DNA of 64,000 nucleotides from Toxonevra muliebris (lineage: Eukaryota; Arthropoda; Insecta; Diptera; Pallopteridae), in assembly GCA_963691655.1 (NCBI GenBank), contig OY829328.1, positions 33,499,890 through 33,563,889 of the forward strand. The letters run 5' to 3'. Positions within the stretch are counted from its first letter, which is position 1. The number at the start of each line of letters is the position of its first letter. The notes under the pieces were generated by a model. That model searched no databases. It was not told the DNA's origin and saw only the letters and a list, made by a program, of their open reading frames with translations. Positions 48,456-60,110 of the stretch are shown piece after piece. Made by a program: the position numbers and the translations under genes.

Positions 48456-49576
48456 CAGCGATCCAAACTAGCGGGGAATTCCCCGATTTGTGGGGGATTT
48501 TACTTAGTACGGGGAATCGGGGAATGTGCTGTTTTTTACGGGGAATTTGAAACCATCCAGCTTTTAGTTAATAAAGTCTGTAGAATATTATTTGTCAAAT
48601 TTTATGTAATGTAAATCGTTTAACTTTTGCAATACTTCATATTTTGGGTCTTATTATCTTCATATCTTCTTAAGAGGGCCCGGCTCTTTCATGGTTTGGA
48701 GAAATCGATTGTTAAAAAAGTGTGTAATTTGAAAGTATTATATTTCAGAAGTATTTTGTGAAAATTTCAGAGAGAAACACGAAGTGCTTTAGTAGATATA
48801 GACGATTATAGCGGCGAGTGTCAGTCAGGTCAAAACAGTCGCGCAGCGCTTCGGGATCACTTTCGACCGTTCAGAAAGATCTAGCTATACCCTCATCCAC
48901 CACCTCCTGATTAATAATTCCGGACTGCGATTGCATCGGTCCCCGATTTGTGCGTTATGCAGATGCACCTCTCGGTCGTGTTGAGCGGGAGGAAGGTCCG
49001 TTGGGATTCGTCGATATATTTAAAAACCGATAGCCAAAACTTTGAACCCGAATTTTGGCAGTCCGCCAAAATTCGCGTAGGGCATTAGAATTTATATATT
49101 TTGGTCAAACAGCCCCTGTTTTGGATCCATGTAACTAATCACCTATTGCATTTGGAAATTTTTATCGAACATGTTTTTTATTTAATCTTTCGAAAAATGA
49201 AAAAAAATCTTAAAAATTCAAAATGTGACTATTTTTTTTTTTTTCAAAACCAAAAATAGTTTCGATTTTTTTTTTCAAAAGGAAACATTTTTTGTTTTTA
49301 TTTGGGTCAAATAACTCGGTACACCGGATTCATTTGAGCTCAATCAATATTAAGAGTGGGTTCCCTTGAGATGAAATCCCCCATTCCGGAGTCAGAACGT
49401 ACCTTACAATTAACCTACCAGTTCTGGAGCCCATTAAAATAACATTAACCTTGATCAATTTTAAGCTTGTGTTGCTGCTATAATATAAAATTATACCGGT
49501 GCGGGGAATTTGATTGAAAATCGAGGAATTTATCGAAGGCTATTGGGGAGACAGAAAAAATAAGTTGGCATCCCTG
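48456..49576 (+). mobile_element. GGGGAAT-type hAT element, copy with clear target duplication
   Basis: Starts CAGCGATCCAAACTAGCGGG and ends GTTGGCATCCCTG, imperfect inverted copies. The flanks ATTGTCAG and ATTGTCAC agree at 7 of 8 positions, the hAT signature. Subterminal GGGGAATTCCCCGAT motifs repeat. No transposase frame in 1121 bp, so non-autonomous. Confidence 0.85.
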
Positions 49577-49579
49577 ATT

Positions 49580-50845
49580 GTCACTGAATACTTAAACCAT
49601 CCCACATCCAATATCTTACATTTGATAATAACTCATATCGTTCCAACGCTCGATTAATTAAACAGCAACTTTTAAAATTCGTCAAAAATACATTTACAGA
49701 TTTTTTCCAAAAGTAATCACTGTTTAATATTTCTATATATACCGACTTTAAAATTTCATTTAGATAATTTAAAAATATTGTATTTCATATGGCTTCAAGG
49801 ACAAGTGAGCAGACATACTTTTTTGGAAGGTGGTTTTGAAAATCAGCAATTATTAATTATTTTGCATTGAAATGAGAAAGTCGCCTCATATCTTTTTCAG
49901 AGGCTACAGTTGACCAAACTTTTATAAAAAAATATATGGAGAAATAGACAAAATTCAACAAAAATTCATATTTTCTGTTTTTAACTCATAATAACTTCTA
50001 AAATACTTTGTTAAATATATTTCATCCCAAGGCATACTTGTTGCTCGTAGTGTGGCGTAAAAATATATTTATTTTTTACACCTGGGCACCTTATTTTTTT
50101 GGGGTAAGCCAAAAACTACTATACCCTTTTAAATTCAGATACATTTTTTTTTAAGTAGTAAAATTTCTTATTGAAGACATATGGAAATTGCGTTTTGAAA
50201 ATTTTCCAAATTGGATCATGGAATCTAGTACCGGGACGATATGGGTTAAGCCAAAAACTTCCTCGATATGCCCACTTACTACATACATACACCGTTGCAC
50301 CAGTTACATACTATTTCATATACATACCTTACCACTTTTTCATATTTTTTAGTAGCTAATACTTAAAGATGACTGCCGCTGTAATTTACCATACTCTACT
50401 TTTACCTTTTCGCTATGATATAGCACTCGTGCGAAGGTGAAGTTTACACGTTTATTTTTATTAGTTATAACCTACAAATGTACATACGTAACTCAAAATT
50501 CAATATTTGGTAGCAGATTCCAACTCCTAAATACTTTCAAGTAACAATGATACAAACGCTATTATCAAAATATTACGATTACTACTATTTACATGCATTT
50601 CTTCTTCTTCCTCTTATCTTTTCCTTCCTATCACAAATCAAAATTAAAAATAATTTTTTTATTTTTCAGATAACTTTTTATTTATGAAGAAAGCATACCG
50701 ATATAAAAAACAAATTAATGCAATGTTAATTGCATATCATATTGATGATGTTATTCACGCTAATCATACACAACAATGAGATAAATACGCAGTTTAATTA
50801 AAAAACAAAAAAATGGTATCTGAAAAAAAAAAAAATGCTTTATAT
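49580..50845. other. No gene recognised; upstream region of gene 4
   Basis: AT-rich intergenic DNA; no coding region or clear repeat. Confidence 0.45.
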
Positions 50846-50849
50846 TTTG

Positions 50850-50885
50850 TATAAAAGATGAAGTCAGAATTTGTGACACCAGAAT
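50850..50885 (+). promoter_or_regulatory. Core promoter of gene 4 (TATA plus initiator)
   Basis: TATAAAAG (50850-50857) lies 31 bases before a CCAGAA initiator (start A at 50881). TATAAAAGATGAAGT is identical in gene 5. The 5' UTR would be 51 nt. Confidence 0.7.
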
Positions 50886-50931
50886 TTAAGCGCTGACTTT
50901 ACCAAGATACCAAGCTACAATAGAAACAATC

Positions 50932-51691
50932 ATGAAGCTGCAATTTTTTTTATTATCACTCGGAGTTTTCTTTATACAAGACTGTGCTTCTATGGGCATT
51001 AGAACGGATAAGTCTTTAATAAAATTTTTACTCGATACACGTGAACTCAGTGAAGCAAATCCTGCACGTTCTAATATATGTTTTATTAACAATGTGCCGC
51101 TGTTAAATAATATAACGGATCAATTTGAATCAAATTATGCAGCATGTTTAACAAGCGCTGCGAATAATCGCACTTTAGCTGATGCAGCTTCAACGGATCA
51201 CCAACAACGACTCGAGGAAACTGTCGCAGGTGTGTGTGGGTATGCAAATAACTGCCAGGCTAAAAATGGTTCAGCAATAGATATTTTCAATTGTTATGAA
51301 ACAAGGGTAAGAATAAGTTTATGATCGAAAAGGAAAATAGTAAAGTTTCAAATAAATACTCATAAGTATGAACATGCTTCCATATATTTCGTAGGGAGCG
51401 GCTACTGCCAAAGAAATGTACCAAGTATCCGCTAATGCTGTAGAATATCGTCAAGCTTTGGAAGCTCAGTACTCAGCTATAGAGGGTGAACAAACTAAGT
51501 GTACAGATGCAGCGGAACGCACTTATGTTGAAGATACGACACAAGTTTATGAAGAAATACATCTTTGTTTGGCTGGGAAAATGACAAGTTCAATACAACC
51601 AAAACCGACACCACCAACAATAACCACAATAACACCACAATATTCTGCGCTGCCGGATCTGTTGATAATAACACCACAAAGAATTCACTGA
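50932..51691 (+). CDS. Gene 4: secreted TsetseEP/DUF725 protein, short tail
   Basis: Two exons, 50932-51306 and 51395-51691, joined by an 88-bp phase-0 intron (GTAAGA...TCGTAG); 223 residues. Residues 1-19 are a signal peptide (MKLQFFLLSLGVFF). The seven family cysteines are present (NICFINN, AACLTSA, VCGYANNC, IFNCYETR, KCTDAAER, HLCLAG). N-glycosylation sequons occur (NIT, NRT, NGS). The tail is short and Pro/Thr/Ile-rich with no repeat array. The closest paralogue is gene 5 (same signal start, SANAVEYRQ, YSAIEG). A repeat fragment starts about 40 bases after the stop. Confidence 0.92.
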
Positions 51692-51720
51692 AATCTTACA
51701 AATTCATTAATTATAAATTA

Positions 51721-51726
51721 AATAAA
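51721..51726 (+). terminator. Poly(A) signal of gene 4
   Basis: AATAAA, 30 bases after the stop codon of gene 4, followed by an A run and then the foldback-repeat fragment. Confidence 0.55.
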
Positions 51727-51732
51727 AAAAAA

Positions 51733-51770
51733 GGCCGTCTGATCTACTTGTCTCCATATACACTGTTATT
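51733..51770. repeat. Foldback-family fragment next to gene 4
   Basis: GGCCGTCTGATCTACTTGTC then TCCATATACACTGTT match the arm of the element at 21663-22192. Confidence 0.75.
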
Positions 51771-52127
51771 AATTTGACCAAAAAAATTTGAAAAATTAAG
51801 TCTGTCAAATATCACTGAAATAAAAATAGGTTGAAAGCAAGTAAGGCAATTCTGAAATTATTTGATTCATTATTGGAGTGGGAAAATGTTGGACTCTGAA
51901 TTGGAATTAAATGAATTCATCATGATAACATCTTCGGTCATGTGTTTAACATATACGTAATTGAACTGAAGGAATCTGGAAAATTTATACTTATTAATTC
52001 ATAAAGTTTATAGTGATATTGTTGCCTTGGCATAGCACAAGGTACTTTTTGACAAAAATAGAGAGAATAGCTGTAGAGGAACTAAATTTTTTCAAGTTGG
52101 GTGAGGTTAAATAAAAGTATGGTTTAC

Positions 52128-52221
52128 AAATTTAGCATAATCGGTCAAAGACCATACCCACCTAGAAATAGTATTAAATTTAGCATAATCGGTCAAAGAC
52201 CATACCCACCTAGAAATAGTA
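52128..52221. repeat. 48-bp tandem duplication
   Basis: Two essentially identical units start at 52128 and 52176. Each holds AAATTTAGCATAATCGGTCA and CATACCCACCTAGAAATAGT. Confidence 0.95.
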
Positions 52222-52545
52222 AATAAAATTTATTAAAGTATAACTAAAAAAATCTAGTATAACTTAGCACTAGAAAGACTGAAACCGGTCAATTGACGGT
52301 TTTTAATATTTGATCAATGGTTTCAGCGCTGCCTATTTAAGAGATGATGGCGGTTTTTCCTGACTTATAATATATTTGACTAAGGTAAAACCTCCTACTA
52401 CTTTTGAGCAACTATGTTTTTTAATTATTTTATATCAACAATTTACCCTTCTAATACCATGAACGCTAAATATATTTAACTTGCACAGTAAAAAAAAAAA
52501 TTGTTCATGTTAATTCAAAAGGTTGTGTTAACAGCATGTAATTGA

Positions 52546-53435
52546 AATGTCCTTGTTGTTTAAGCAATTTTTCAAAGCTGCCGTTTTTTTCTCACATCCA
52601 AAGGAAAATGTCATACGAAGATGCTGCAATTATCTTGAGAAGTTGAATGCATTCGTAAAGAAATGGAACCAACTATTTTTAAGACACCAGAATGTTTACG
52701 ACTTACCAAATCATTGTGCTTCTAGAGGAACATCACAGCAGCAGAACTCGGTGATAGCATGAGTTGTTGAAGCCAATTCTACCATTACACTTGAAGCAGC
52801 CCAACAAAAACTGGCGCAGAAGGTCACTAATATATCCCTGAGTATAATTCAAAGCCGTTTAAATGAATTTCAAATTGAATTCTGAGCTACCATAGCCAAA
52901 CTCTTACTGACGGCAAAACAAACAAAAAAATGGCAAGAGTGGGCTGTCGAACATATGGATAATGATTGGAGCGATGTGGCCTTTACAGACGAATATTTTT
53001 TATGGACGGCAGGTACCATAAAATGTGCATTATCCATTAAGGGCAGAAAGATGGTTCTGAGATTAGTTCAGCATTCAGGAAAAGCTCATATTTGGGGATG
53101 CTTTTGAAAACAGAGTTTCGACAAGATAATCATGTTTACGAGAAATTTGGATATCCAGTGCATAAGTAATCCATTTATACCGGCATAGACTCTTATCTTC
53201 TGCCAATAACTGGTTTGCGCCTCTCAATCTTCAGATGCTAACTACATTGGAAATTTCTGAACAGTTATTAAGCTTAAGATGAGCACAAAAAATGCTAAGA
53301 GCACTGCCCAATTGAAACGACAGATTAAGTCAAAATGGCGGTGTTTGCCGCAATCGTACGCCGAAAAGTTGGAGATAAAATGACCTCGCGTTACCACGAA
53401 ATTACTCAAAATTACAAAAAGAAATGTTTAAAAAT
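52546..53435 (+). pseudogene. Degraded Tc1-like transposase
   Basis: Scattered over three frames are blocks of a Tc1-family transposase. An N-terminal helix-turn-helix region (52600-52880) comes first. KQTKKWQEWAVEHM and DWSDVAFTDEYFLW follow (about 52917-53010), holding the first catalytic aspartate in FTDE. Next are SIKGRKMVLR, KAHIWGCF and DKIIMFTRNLD (53035-53160), then STAQLKRQIKSKW and LPQSYAEKLE near 53310-53375. Stops, frameshifts and loss of the region with the second aspartate make it inactive. Intact relatives are about 340 residues. Inverted repeats could not be located. Confidence 0.85.
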
Positions 53436-53449
53436 AATGTGGGACTTTT

Positions 53450-54700
53450 TTTGAAAGACTTAGGCCGTACACGCTCTTGTTGAAAAGACTGTACATCACA
53501 GTTGACACAGTTTGGCTAAGTATTAATCCTGATAATAATAGCGATCATTTTAGCCAGCAATATATCTTCAGGGAACGAAGTGATTTTATTAGCTATAGTT
53601 GGTTATTATTTAGAAGTGAGTAAATTCTGAAGCTGATTCAAGTACTCAAAAGACTGGAAACCAATTATGGGTGGGTTAATGGTTAATGTCCCTTGAAGAG
53701 TTGGATACTTTCGTAACAATTTTGTATGCTTGAGGAAACTATGATTTAAGTACGATTTGTCTAAATCGCCAAAACTATGTCAAGGTATAGGTTCAAGGAA
53801 ATGACAAAAAAAAGATATATTTTGCTTAGAAAAAAAATTATAGATATGTGGCCGTATTGCATGCTGCAAGCCCTCAGAGAATATCACAGTTCATGAACAA
53901 CTTTTCCCATCGAAAAGTAGGAGCCATTTTACTCAGTTCATGGGTAATAATATGGAGTGAATGATGATGAAGAGAACTGCCCACCCATAATTTGTACATA
54001 CAAAACATTGTGGATTATTTGCCCCGGTCTCCCGGTAAATTAATATTTCATGTAGCAATCATGTACGCAGCAAACATTTTCACTTGCAAATAATTCGCAA
54101 TTGATTAGAGTAAATTTGCAGTCGAAATTAAAATGAGTAAGTTAGTTGTAATAATATTCGCTGGCATGTATGTTCAAATTTATAATAAGCTTGTAATTGA
54201 GAAGATATCGGATAAAACTTCAGGCAATAACAATAACAACACAATCTGAAAATTTCAAAAATTTATTAATTCGGAGAAAAATATATACAATGGAATTTAA
54301 TATAAATGATGTTGTCAATGTTTTTGCGATCATCTTCTTAAAGTGAACTTTGTCAGAATGAAAAGCTCAAACATAAAAAACTATAATTTCTGTTAGACCA
54401 TGTTCATATTAGCCTCAGTGTGCTGACTCAATTTGATGTCTACAGGCAAAGGAGGAAGCGGAATTTTTTATTTTGTCAAAAATTTCTAGACTCGTTTTGA
54501 CATTTGTTGATGTGACATTTCAATTAATCGCGAAAATTTAATATAGTCGCACACAAATTAATTGTACTGTATTGTGAAATTGAGTAATTGGAACAAATTG
54601 CATATCTATTACTAATAGAATGCCGTGATATCAGCGAATCAGATCAATATGTTCTGTTAAATGTTTCGACACCTACGAAACTGGTTGGGCGGATGCCATG
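53450..54700. other. No gene supported; possible lost exon 1 of the pseudogene
   Basis: A 38-codon frame starting with a signal-peptide-like MSKLVVIIFAGMY lies at 54133. It sits about where exon 1 of the 56919 pseudogene would start once the transposon is ignored, but the rest does not resemble the family. Confidence 0.3.
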
Positions 54701-54705
54701 ACATA

Positions 54706-56913
54706 AGGTAAATGCAGCTAATTCCGTGCCACTAAGACATTTTGATCTTTAAAAAGATATTGTTATCATGCCAACGGTACCAGGATAAAAATTTTGGGTT
54801 TCATGTAATACTTGACTTTTTTTTGTGTAATTATAAGTTTAAATATTTAAGTATTTTTACAATTTGAATCATTTATTTTCAATTTTCCAAAATCTTTAAT
54901 TACCGCTAATTCCGTGCTAAATTTTTGTCAGTAAAACTAATTCCGTGCTAATGCGAATATAATTCCGTTCGAAATTTAATGAAGAAAGATTTGAGTGATT
55001 CCTAAGCCTTTTCTTGTAAAAAATAAAACAGATTAAAGAAAATTTATATTTTTTTTACTCAAAAAACTGAGAAAACGTAACAATAAAAAAATGTAAGAAA
55101 ATTAGGTAGCTTCAAGCGTATTAACTTTTTAAAAGGTATATTAAAAGTGTTGCTATATATAAATACTAGAGGTGATCGAATTTTTCTTAAGAGAATTTGA
55201 TGTCTGAAGCAAAATTGTTAAGCGCAAAGAGATAAACAATTTTTGGATACACATTTTTCTTCTACTCCCACCCTTCCTCTAAAAAATTGGGTTTTATAGC
55301 CCCTTTTACGATAAATGACCGTTGAGAAAACTATTATACTATCTTTGGAGAATTCTGTGGCAGAAACACGAGCAGTGGCTTGCAGTGGAATTCTCCTCAA
55401 AAATCGTTCGTACCAATATCGTCTTGGTGGACCATTCTTAAAATTATTTGGGCAATTCAGCTCAATTCAGCATCAACCCTCTAGTTCCCAAGCGTGTCTC
55501 TAGATAGACATTATTAAAACGGGTGTAATTACCACCTTAATAGTTTTTTGTTGCAACATTTTATCATATCGTTTATAGAATTTCCCAGGCTTTACAGAAG
55601 TTAGCTACAGTCAAAGTCAAAAATTTGTGAAGAACAAGAAAATTAGTTATTTTGATTGAATTTGAGATAAAAACGAAATAAAAGTAAATAAATAAGTAAA
55701 TAATTAATTCTCGTCTACTAGCCAGATAAAAGCAAAGAGTATGAACTTTTTCTTCAAAGCGTTTAATTACTTAAAACAAATTGTTAAAAAGTTTGTTCAA
55801 CAAGAAATACATACCTTTAGGCATTCAACCTTTCCGGCTTCATAAAACTCTGCCCATTAAATTTTTTAGGGGTTTGAGATCAGATTTGTGTTTTTTAACT
55901 CACAATTTATCAATATCAATTTTTTTTTTAAGTCAATCAAAAATTGGGAACTAGAGGGTTAAGTTAGCAACACAACCTAATAGCTATCCTTTAGTTATTA
56001 GGAAACCTATCTCAGCCAAATGATGAACCCATTTTACAACACTTTTTTTTTTTGTGTGTATTTAATCTTTATCCGCTTGCAAACTTGATATAGACGCTGT
56101 TAAAATAAAATAGAACGTATTTACCTAATTATGGTTTTTAATTACGGCATATAGCACGGAATTACCAAGAGCCAATTAGAAAAATAAATTTAAATGAAAA
56201 TACATTTACTTATCCACTTTTTTTGAAATGCTGAAATTATATATCCGTAAATTTAATACAATTCCAAAATATAAGTGATTTATAATTTTTAATCTCATTT
56301 TTGCTAAATTTGTCAACTTTACAACTAAAAAATAACAATATGGTTGTTAATATGATATGACGGAATTAGATCCCAAGTATATTTATGGTTCATATTATTT
56401 ACCAGAATAAACATCTTCACATCTTTAAACAAAATAACTAAGAGAATAACAAATCTAAATGTTATATATATTTGCTAATTCCGTGCTATGCACGCAATTA
56501 GATTCTCGTGCAAAAGTAAATGCAGCTAATAACGTGCTAAATGCAGATTTAAGCTTTTGTTATGCTTCAAATTAAATTCAAATACACAGAAATAGACAAT
56601 TGACATCAAATCTGGTCGAACTAGTAAAATAAAAATGGATTTATACTTACAAATAACTCTTAATAGTCTAATCCAAATTATGCTGCTTCATTATGCGAAA
56701 CAAGAAAACTTGCGCACTTTATAAGGATTTTTGGTAAAGTGATAAACTAATGCAGATTTTTATAAAACTAACGAGATTTAAGTAGTGACAATACAGGTAC
56801 ATAATGTTTTAAGTATAGTAAACAACCTCAAATAAAAATATTTTTGAAAAGTATACGAAATTTCTTATTTTACTTCTTTTAGTAAAATAGCACGGAATTA
56901 GCTGCACTTACCT
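54706..56913. mobile_element. 2.2-kb inverted-repeat transposon with TA target duplication
   Basis: AGGTAAATGCAGCTAATTCC at 54706 is mirrored at the right end by GGAATTAGCTGCACTTACCT (ending 56913), one mismatch, and continues through GTGC. TA on both sides fits a Tc1/mariner-type or similar element. Internal copies of CTAATTCCGTGCTA occur at about 54906, 54937, 56473 and 56523, and inverted near 56146. There is no transposase frame. A second element is nested at 55473-55964. Confidence 0.85.
55473..55964. mobile_element. Nested MITE with CCCTCTAGTTCCCAA ends
   Basis: CCCTCTAGTTCCCAA (55477) is mirrored by TTGGGAACTAGAGGG (ending 55960). The borders are TCAA and TTAA, so a piggyBac-type TTAA target with one change is likely. 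Its right half also occurs at 46505-46640. It lies entirely inside the 2.2-kb element, so it inserted later. Confidence 0.7.
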
Positions 56914-56918
56914 TAAAC

Positions 56919-57209
56919 GGATCAGCAGTTGCTGTAAAAGAATGGTAAGTGAAAAAAAATTTAATATCAAATAAAAAGTTGTTAGTTTATAGGATAGCGT
57001 AAATGCAGTTATAGAGGATGATTGCAATAAGTGTTCAGATGCAACAGAACGCGCTTATGAATACCACAAATCGTTATGAATCATTGCAAAATTATTTGAA
57101 TGGATATGGACCGACACTAGCAATGTCCACATATCAACCTGTTTCATGTTATACAAAAACAGTGAGGGTAGACGCTGAAAATATGATCACGCAACCGCAA
57201 AAATTTTAG
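56919..57209 (+). pseudogene. Decayed exon 2 of a TsetseEP/DUF725 gene
   Basis: GSAVAVKE at 56919 matches the start of exon 2 in genes 4 and 5 (GAATAKEM). After about 70 unreadable bases the match returns: AVIEDDCNKCSDATERAYE (about 57006-57062), equal to AIEGEQTKCTDAAERTYVE of gene 4. It then continues in another frame as TTNRYESLQNYLNG, where the conserved cysteine before LxG is lost. Stops, a frameshift and no usable splice acceptor make it dead. Exon 1 is not recognisable, and the 2.2-kb transposon ends 5 bases upstream. Confidence 0.8.
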
Positions 57210-57840
57210 TGAAAGTAAAACTATTTACTTTTTTCATTAAAGAAAAAAACACAGGTAATTACTTATTAAAAATAAACAAACTTTTTTTGTTTTTAGTAAT
57301 TTTCCTTTTACAAATAATGGTTGACAAAATGTAAGTTTGATGTTAGGCATTGATTTTTTACACAACATTAGTCTAGGGTCTATTTGTTGTGGTGAAATTA
57401 ATTATACCTTTAGGAAAGTTATTTTTAAGTGCTAATGTTGGGCGTGTCTGTTACGGATGGTTTCCTCTAACTAGTATAAATCTTATCCATCTAGTTTCTT
57501 AGTTGTCGCTATGCTAACCCCTGGCACTTAAGTAAGGTATAACTTTTTTAGAAGCTTAAGGTAGTCTCAATCCAATTTAGAGTAAATTTTATATCGCTAA
57601 AGATGAGCCAGTCTACTGTCAAAATGTTATTATGAAGCTCTAATTTGGGAATCGCTCGCTGAGCAAGGTTTGGATTACAAACAATTTGTTTATGTAAAGG
57701 CCAAGGCTATACTTGCTGGTAGAAGATTAATAGATTTCATTGTTTTCTTTGTCTTTATTTTTCCTTTAACTTATTCTAATTTAATTTCGTGCATGGTACA
57801 ATCAAGGGTCGGAGCGTCGACATCCATAGGTTGACATATT
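57210..57840. other. No gene recognised
   Basis: AT-rich DNA with no supportable coding region. Confidence 0.45.
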
Positions 57841-57859
57841 TCCAACAGTATATGGCACT

Positions 57860-58035
57860 GTGGCGCCTGCTTAGATGTCACTATAGTGCGTGTCACAGTG
57901 GAATGTCGGTGTCGATGTCGCTGGAAGTTAAAATTATTTCCTGTTGTGCGTGGCACAGTAGAGCGCATGCGTAGATGGACGTAGGTTTAAATATTGTGCG
58001 TTGCACAACGGAGTGTCGGCGACAATGTCACTGGG
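57860..58035. repeat. Three-copy degenerate tandem repeat, about 53 bp
   Basis: Units contain GTGCGTG(T/G)CACAGT-like starts (near 57887, 57944 and 57997) and two hold GTCGGTGTCGATGTCGCTGG-like ends. Confidence 0.65.
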
Positions 58036-58830
58036 GGTTAATTATCTCAAAGGGAGCGCTGATGCCGATGAGAGGTGGAAATGTAAAGATCTCTGGGAGT
58101 GGTTGGGGATATAATATAAAGGTTATAAGAGGCGCAAATTGAGTGCAAGGATCACGACGAAGTAACTGCGAAGGCAGATATGTGAAAGTATTAAATGAGA
58201 AATTGGGTTTTGGTGAGGTACAAAAACCGTGATGAAAACCCTGGGAAGATGTGTGTGGAACAATTTTAGGGGAAGCTACATATAATGCTTTTGATGAAAG
58301 GAAAGTTAAAATGGGTTGTTTGTTATGCGGGCTTAAAGAGAAGAATTCATTAAAAAGATGCTGTGGGTGTCTCATAATCCTGCAAGGGATGCACTCGGAG
58401 ATGCACAATCTGGCAGCAAAAATGTAGCAGGAATCAGAGGGTACCTCATATTATAGAAGTTCAGTTAAGTTCAGCACAAATCAAAAATGAAGATCATTTA
58501 GCTCAAGTCAAACCATTGCATGGGGGGGGTTAACTGGGTTTAATGTAGCCACTTTAATGGGCAGATGAAATCGTATGCGTCATAGACAAAACAATGCACA
58601 ATACAGGAAGTTTTGAGAGATTCGTTAGATGGTTTAGTTAGAGCTCAAATTGACGGTATCAACGAATATAGCTGATATGCACCACAAAGAGAAGAAAAGC
58701 CAACTGGAATGTAGACGAAGCAGAATCTCGGAAGTACATATTGACGCTAGTGACGCAAGTTCTTGGGTAAAGCATTCAGCATAGTGATGTCACGAAAAAA
58801 AAGTCACGCCATTACAATTGATATTAGTGG
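58035..58830. other. No gene recognised
   Basis: A less AT-rich stretch with a 126-codon - strand open frame (58028-58408), rich in Pro/Phe/Ser, that I cannot match to a family. Possibly the non-coding part of a retroelement. Confidence 0.35.
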
Positions 58831-59701
58831 CAGCGATGCCAACTTGCGGAGAATTCCCCGATTGGCGGGTAATTTTACATAGTACGGGGAATCGGGGAAT
58901 TTGAAGTCATTCAGCTTTTAGTAATTAAAATCTGTGGAATATTTTTTGTCAAATTTTATGTAATGTAAAATGTTTAACTTATAAAATATTTTATATTTGG
59001 GGTCTTAAAATCTTTATCTTTTCTTAAGAAGGCCCTGCAATTTATTGGTTTGGAGAAATCGATTTTTAAAAAAAGTGTGCTATTTGAAAGGATTTTGTAA
59101 AAATTTCAGAGAACGCAGAGTGCTTTTGTAGATAAAGATGATTATAGCGCCGAGAGTCAGTTAGGCCAAACAGTCGCGCGGCTCTTCGACTTCCCTTTCG
59201 GCCGTTCAGAAAGGCTTAGCTATGCCTTCTTTCAGCACCTCCTGATTAATAACTCTTAATCATTACTGACTAATCTGTAAACTTACAAATTACGGTCAGC
59301 CATCATAAAGAAGAAGAAGAAGAAGTATATTTATTTTATATGTTAAAAACCAATAGTCAAAACTTTGAACCCGTTTTTCTCAAAACAAAGTTTTTGCCAT
59401 TTTTTATTTGAATGAAAAGAAATTCCATGTCTTCTCCTTTGAGAACTTTGATGTCGAAAAGTGAGCTAAAGCTTATATGTTAAGAACTCCGGAGTCAGAA
59501 AGTACATTTCTATTAATCTACCTGTTCCATAAAAATTGGTTAAGTTTCGGACCGAGAAAGTTCAGGATCGCCTTAAAATAACACTCACTGAGATCAATTT
59601 TGCTATAATATGAAATTATAGCAATGCGGGGAATATGATCGAAAATCGGGGAATTTCTCGAGGGTTATCGGGGAGAGAGAAAAAATGAGTTGGCATGCCT
59701 C
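58831..59701 (+). mobile_element. GGGGAAT-type hAT element, copy with target duplication
   Basis: Begins CAGCGATGCCAACTTGCGG and ends GAGTTGGCATGCCTC. The flanks ATTAGTGG and ATTTGTGG agree at 7 of 8 positions. The interior repeats 48470-49090 and 49430-49570 (TCGATTTTTAAAAAAAGTGT and AGCACCTCCTGATTAATA blocks). No transposase frame in 871 bp. Confidence 0.85.
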
Positions 59702-59892
59702 ATTTGTGGTATCATTACCACAACAAACTGTATTTTTATGCAAAATATGTAAGTGATCTACAAGCTGTAACTGATGAGGACTTATTGGAAATCTGCAATT
59801 GTGGCTCTATTTACAGTAATGTTTGTAAAGATATTTAATTCGTGTTTTAAGAAAAGAGTGTTCGCAGAATCTTACAAAACGCGGTAGCTGAT

Positions 59893-60110
59893 TCTCGTAT
59901 CAAAGCCCATTAACCGAATTGAAGAAGCGTCGTTTTATCGCCCGATATGTGTACTGGATACAATGGGAAATACGCTCGAAAGGGTTACATGCAACTGAAT
60001 ACTCCTGATAGTAGAAGGTGTAGATTTCGTAGAGCATATTCAACAGTAGGTGCAACTATTATCGTAAGAGAACGGACAAAAAATATATTAGAAGGAAAAG
60101 ATGCTTCCGA
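59893..60110 (+). pseudogene. Reverse transcriptase fragment, R1-type non-LTR element
   Basis: FYRPICVLDTMGNTLERV (59930-59985) and, after a frameshift, FRRAYSTVGATIIVRERTKN (60025-60085) correspond to the consecutive SYRPICLLD..GK.LER and FR...ST.DAI motifs of R1/TRAS-like reverse transcriptases. Frameshifted and truncated at both ends. Confidence 0.7.

Noticed and set aside
54133..54249. Signal-peptide-like 38-codon frame as exon 1 of the pseudogene
   Set aside because: Only position and hydrophobicity fit; none of the family cysteine blocks follow.
58028..58408. 126-codon - strand open frame rich in Pro and Phe
   Set aside because: No recognisable domain, no plausible start context, and it overlaps a tandem-repeat edge; left as unassigned.
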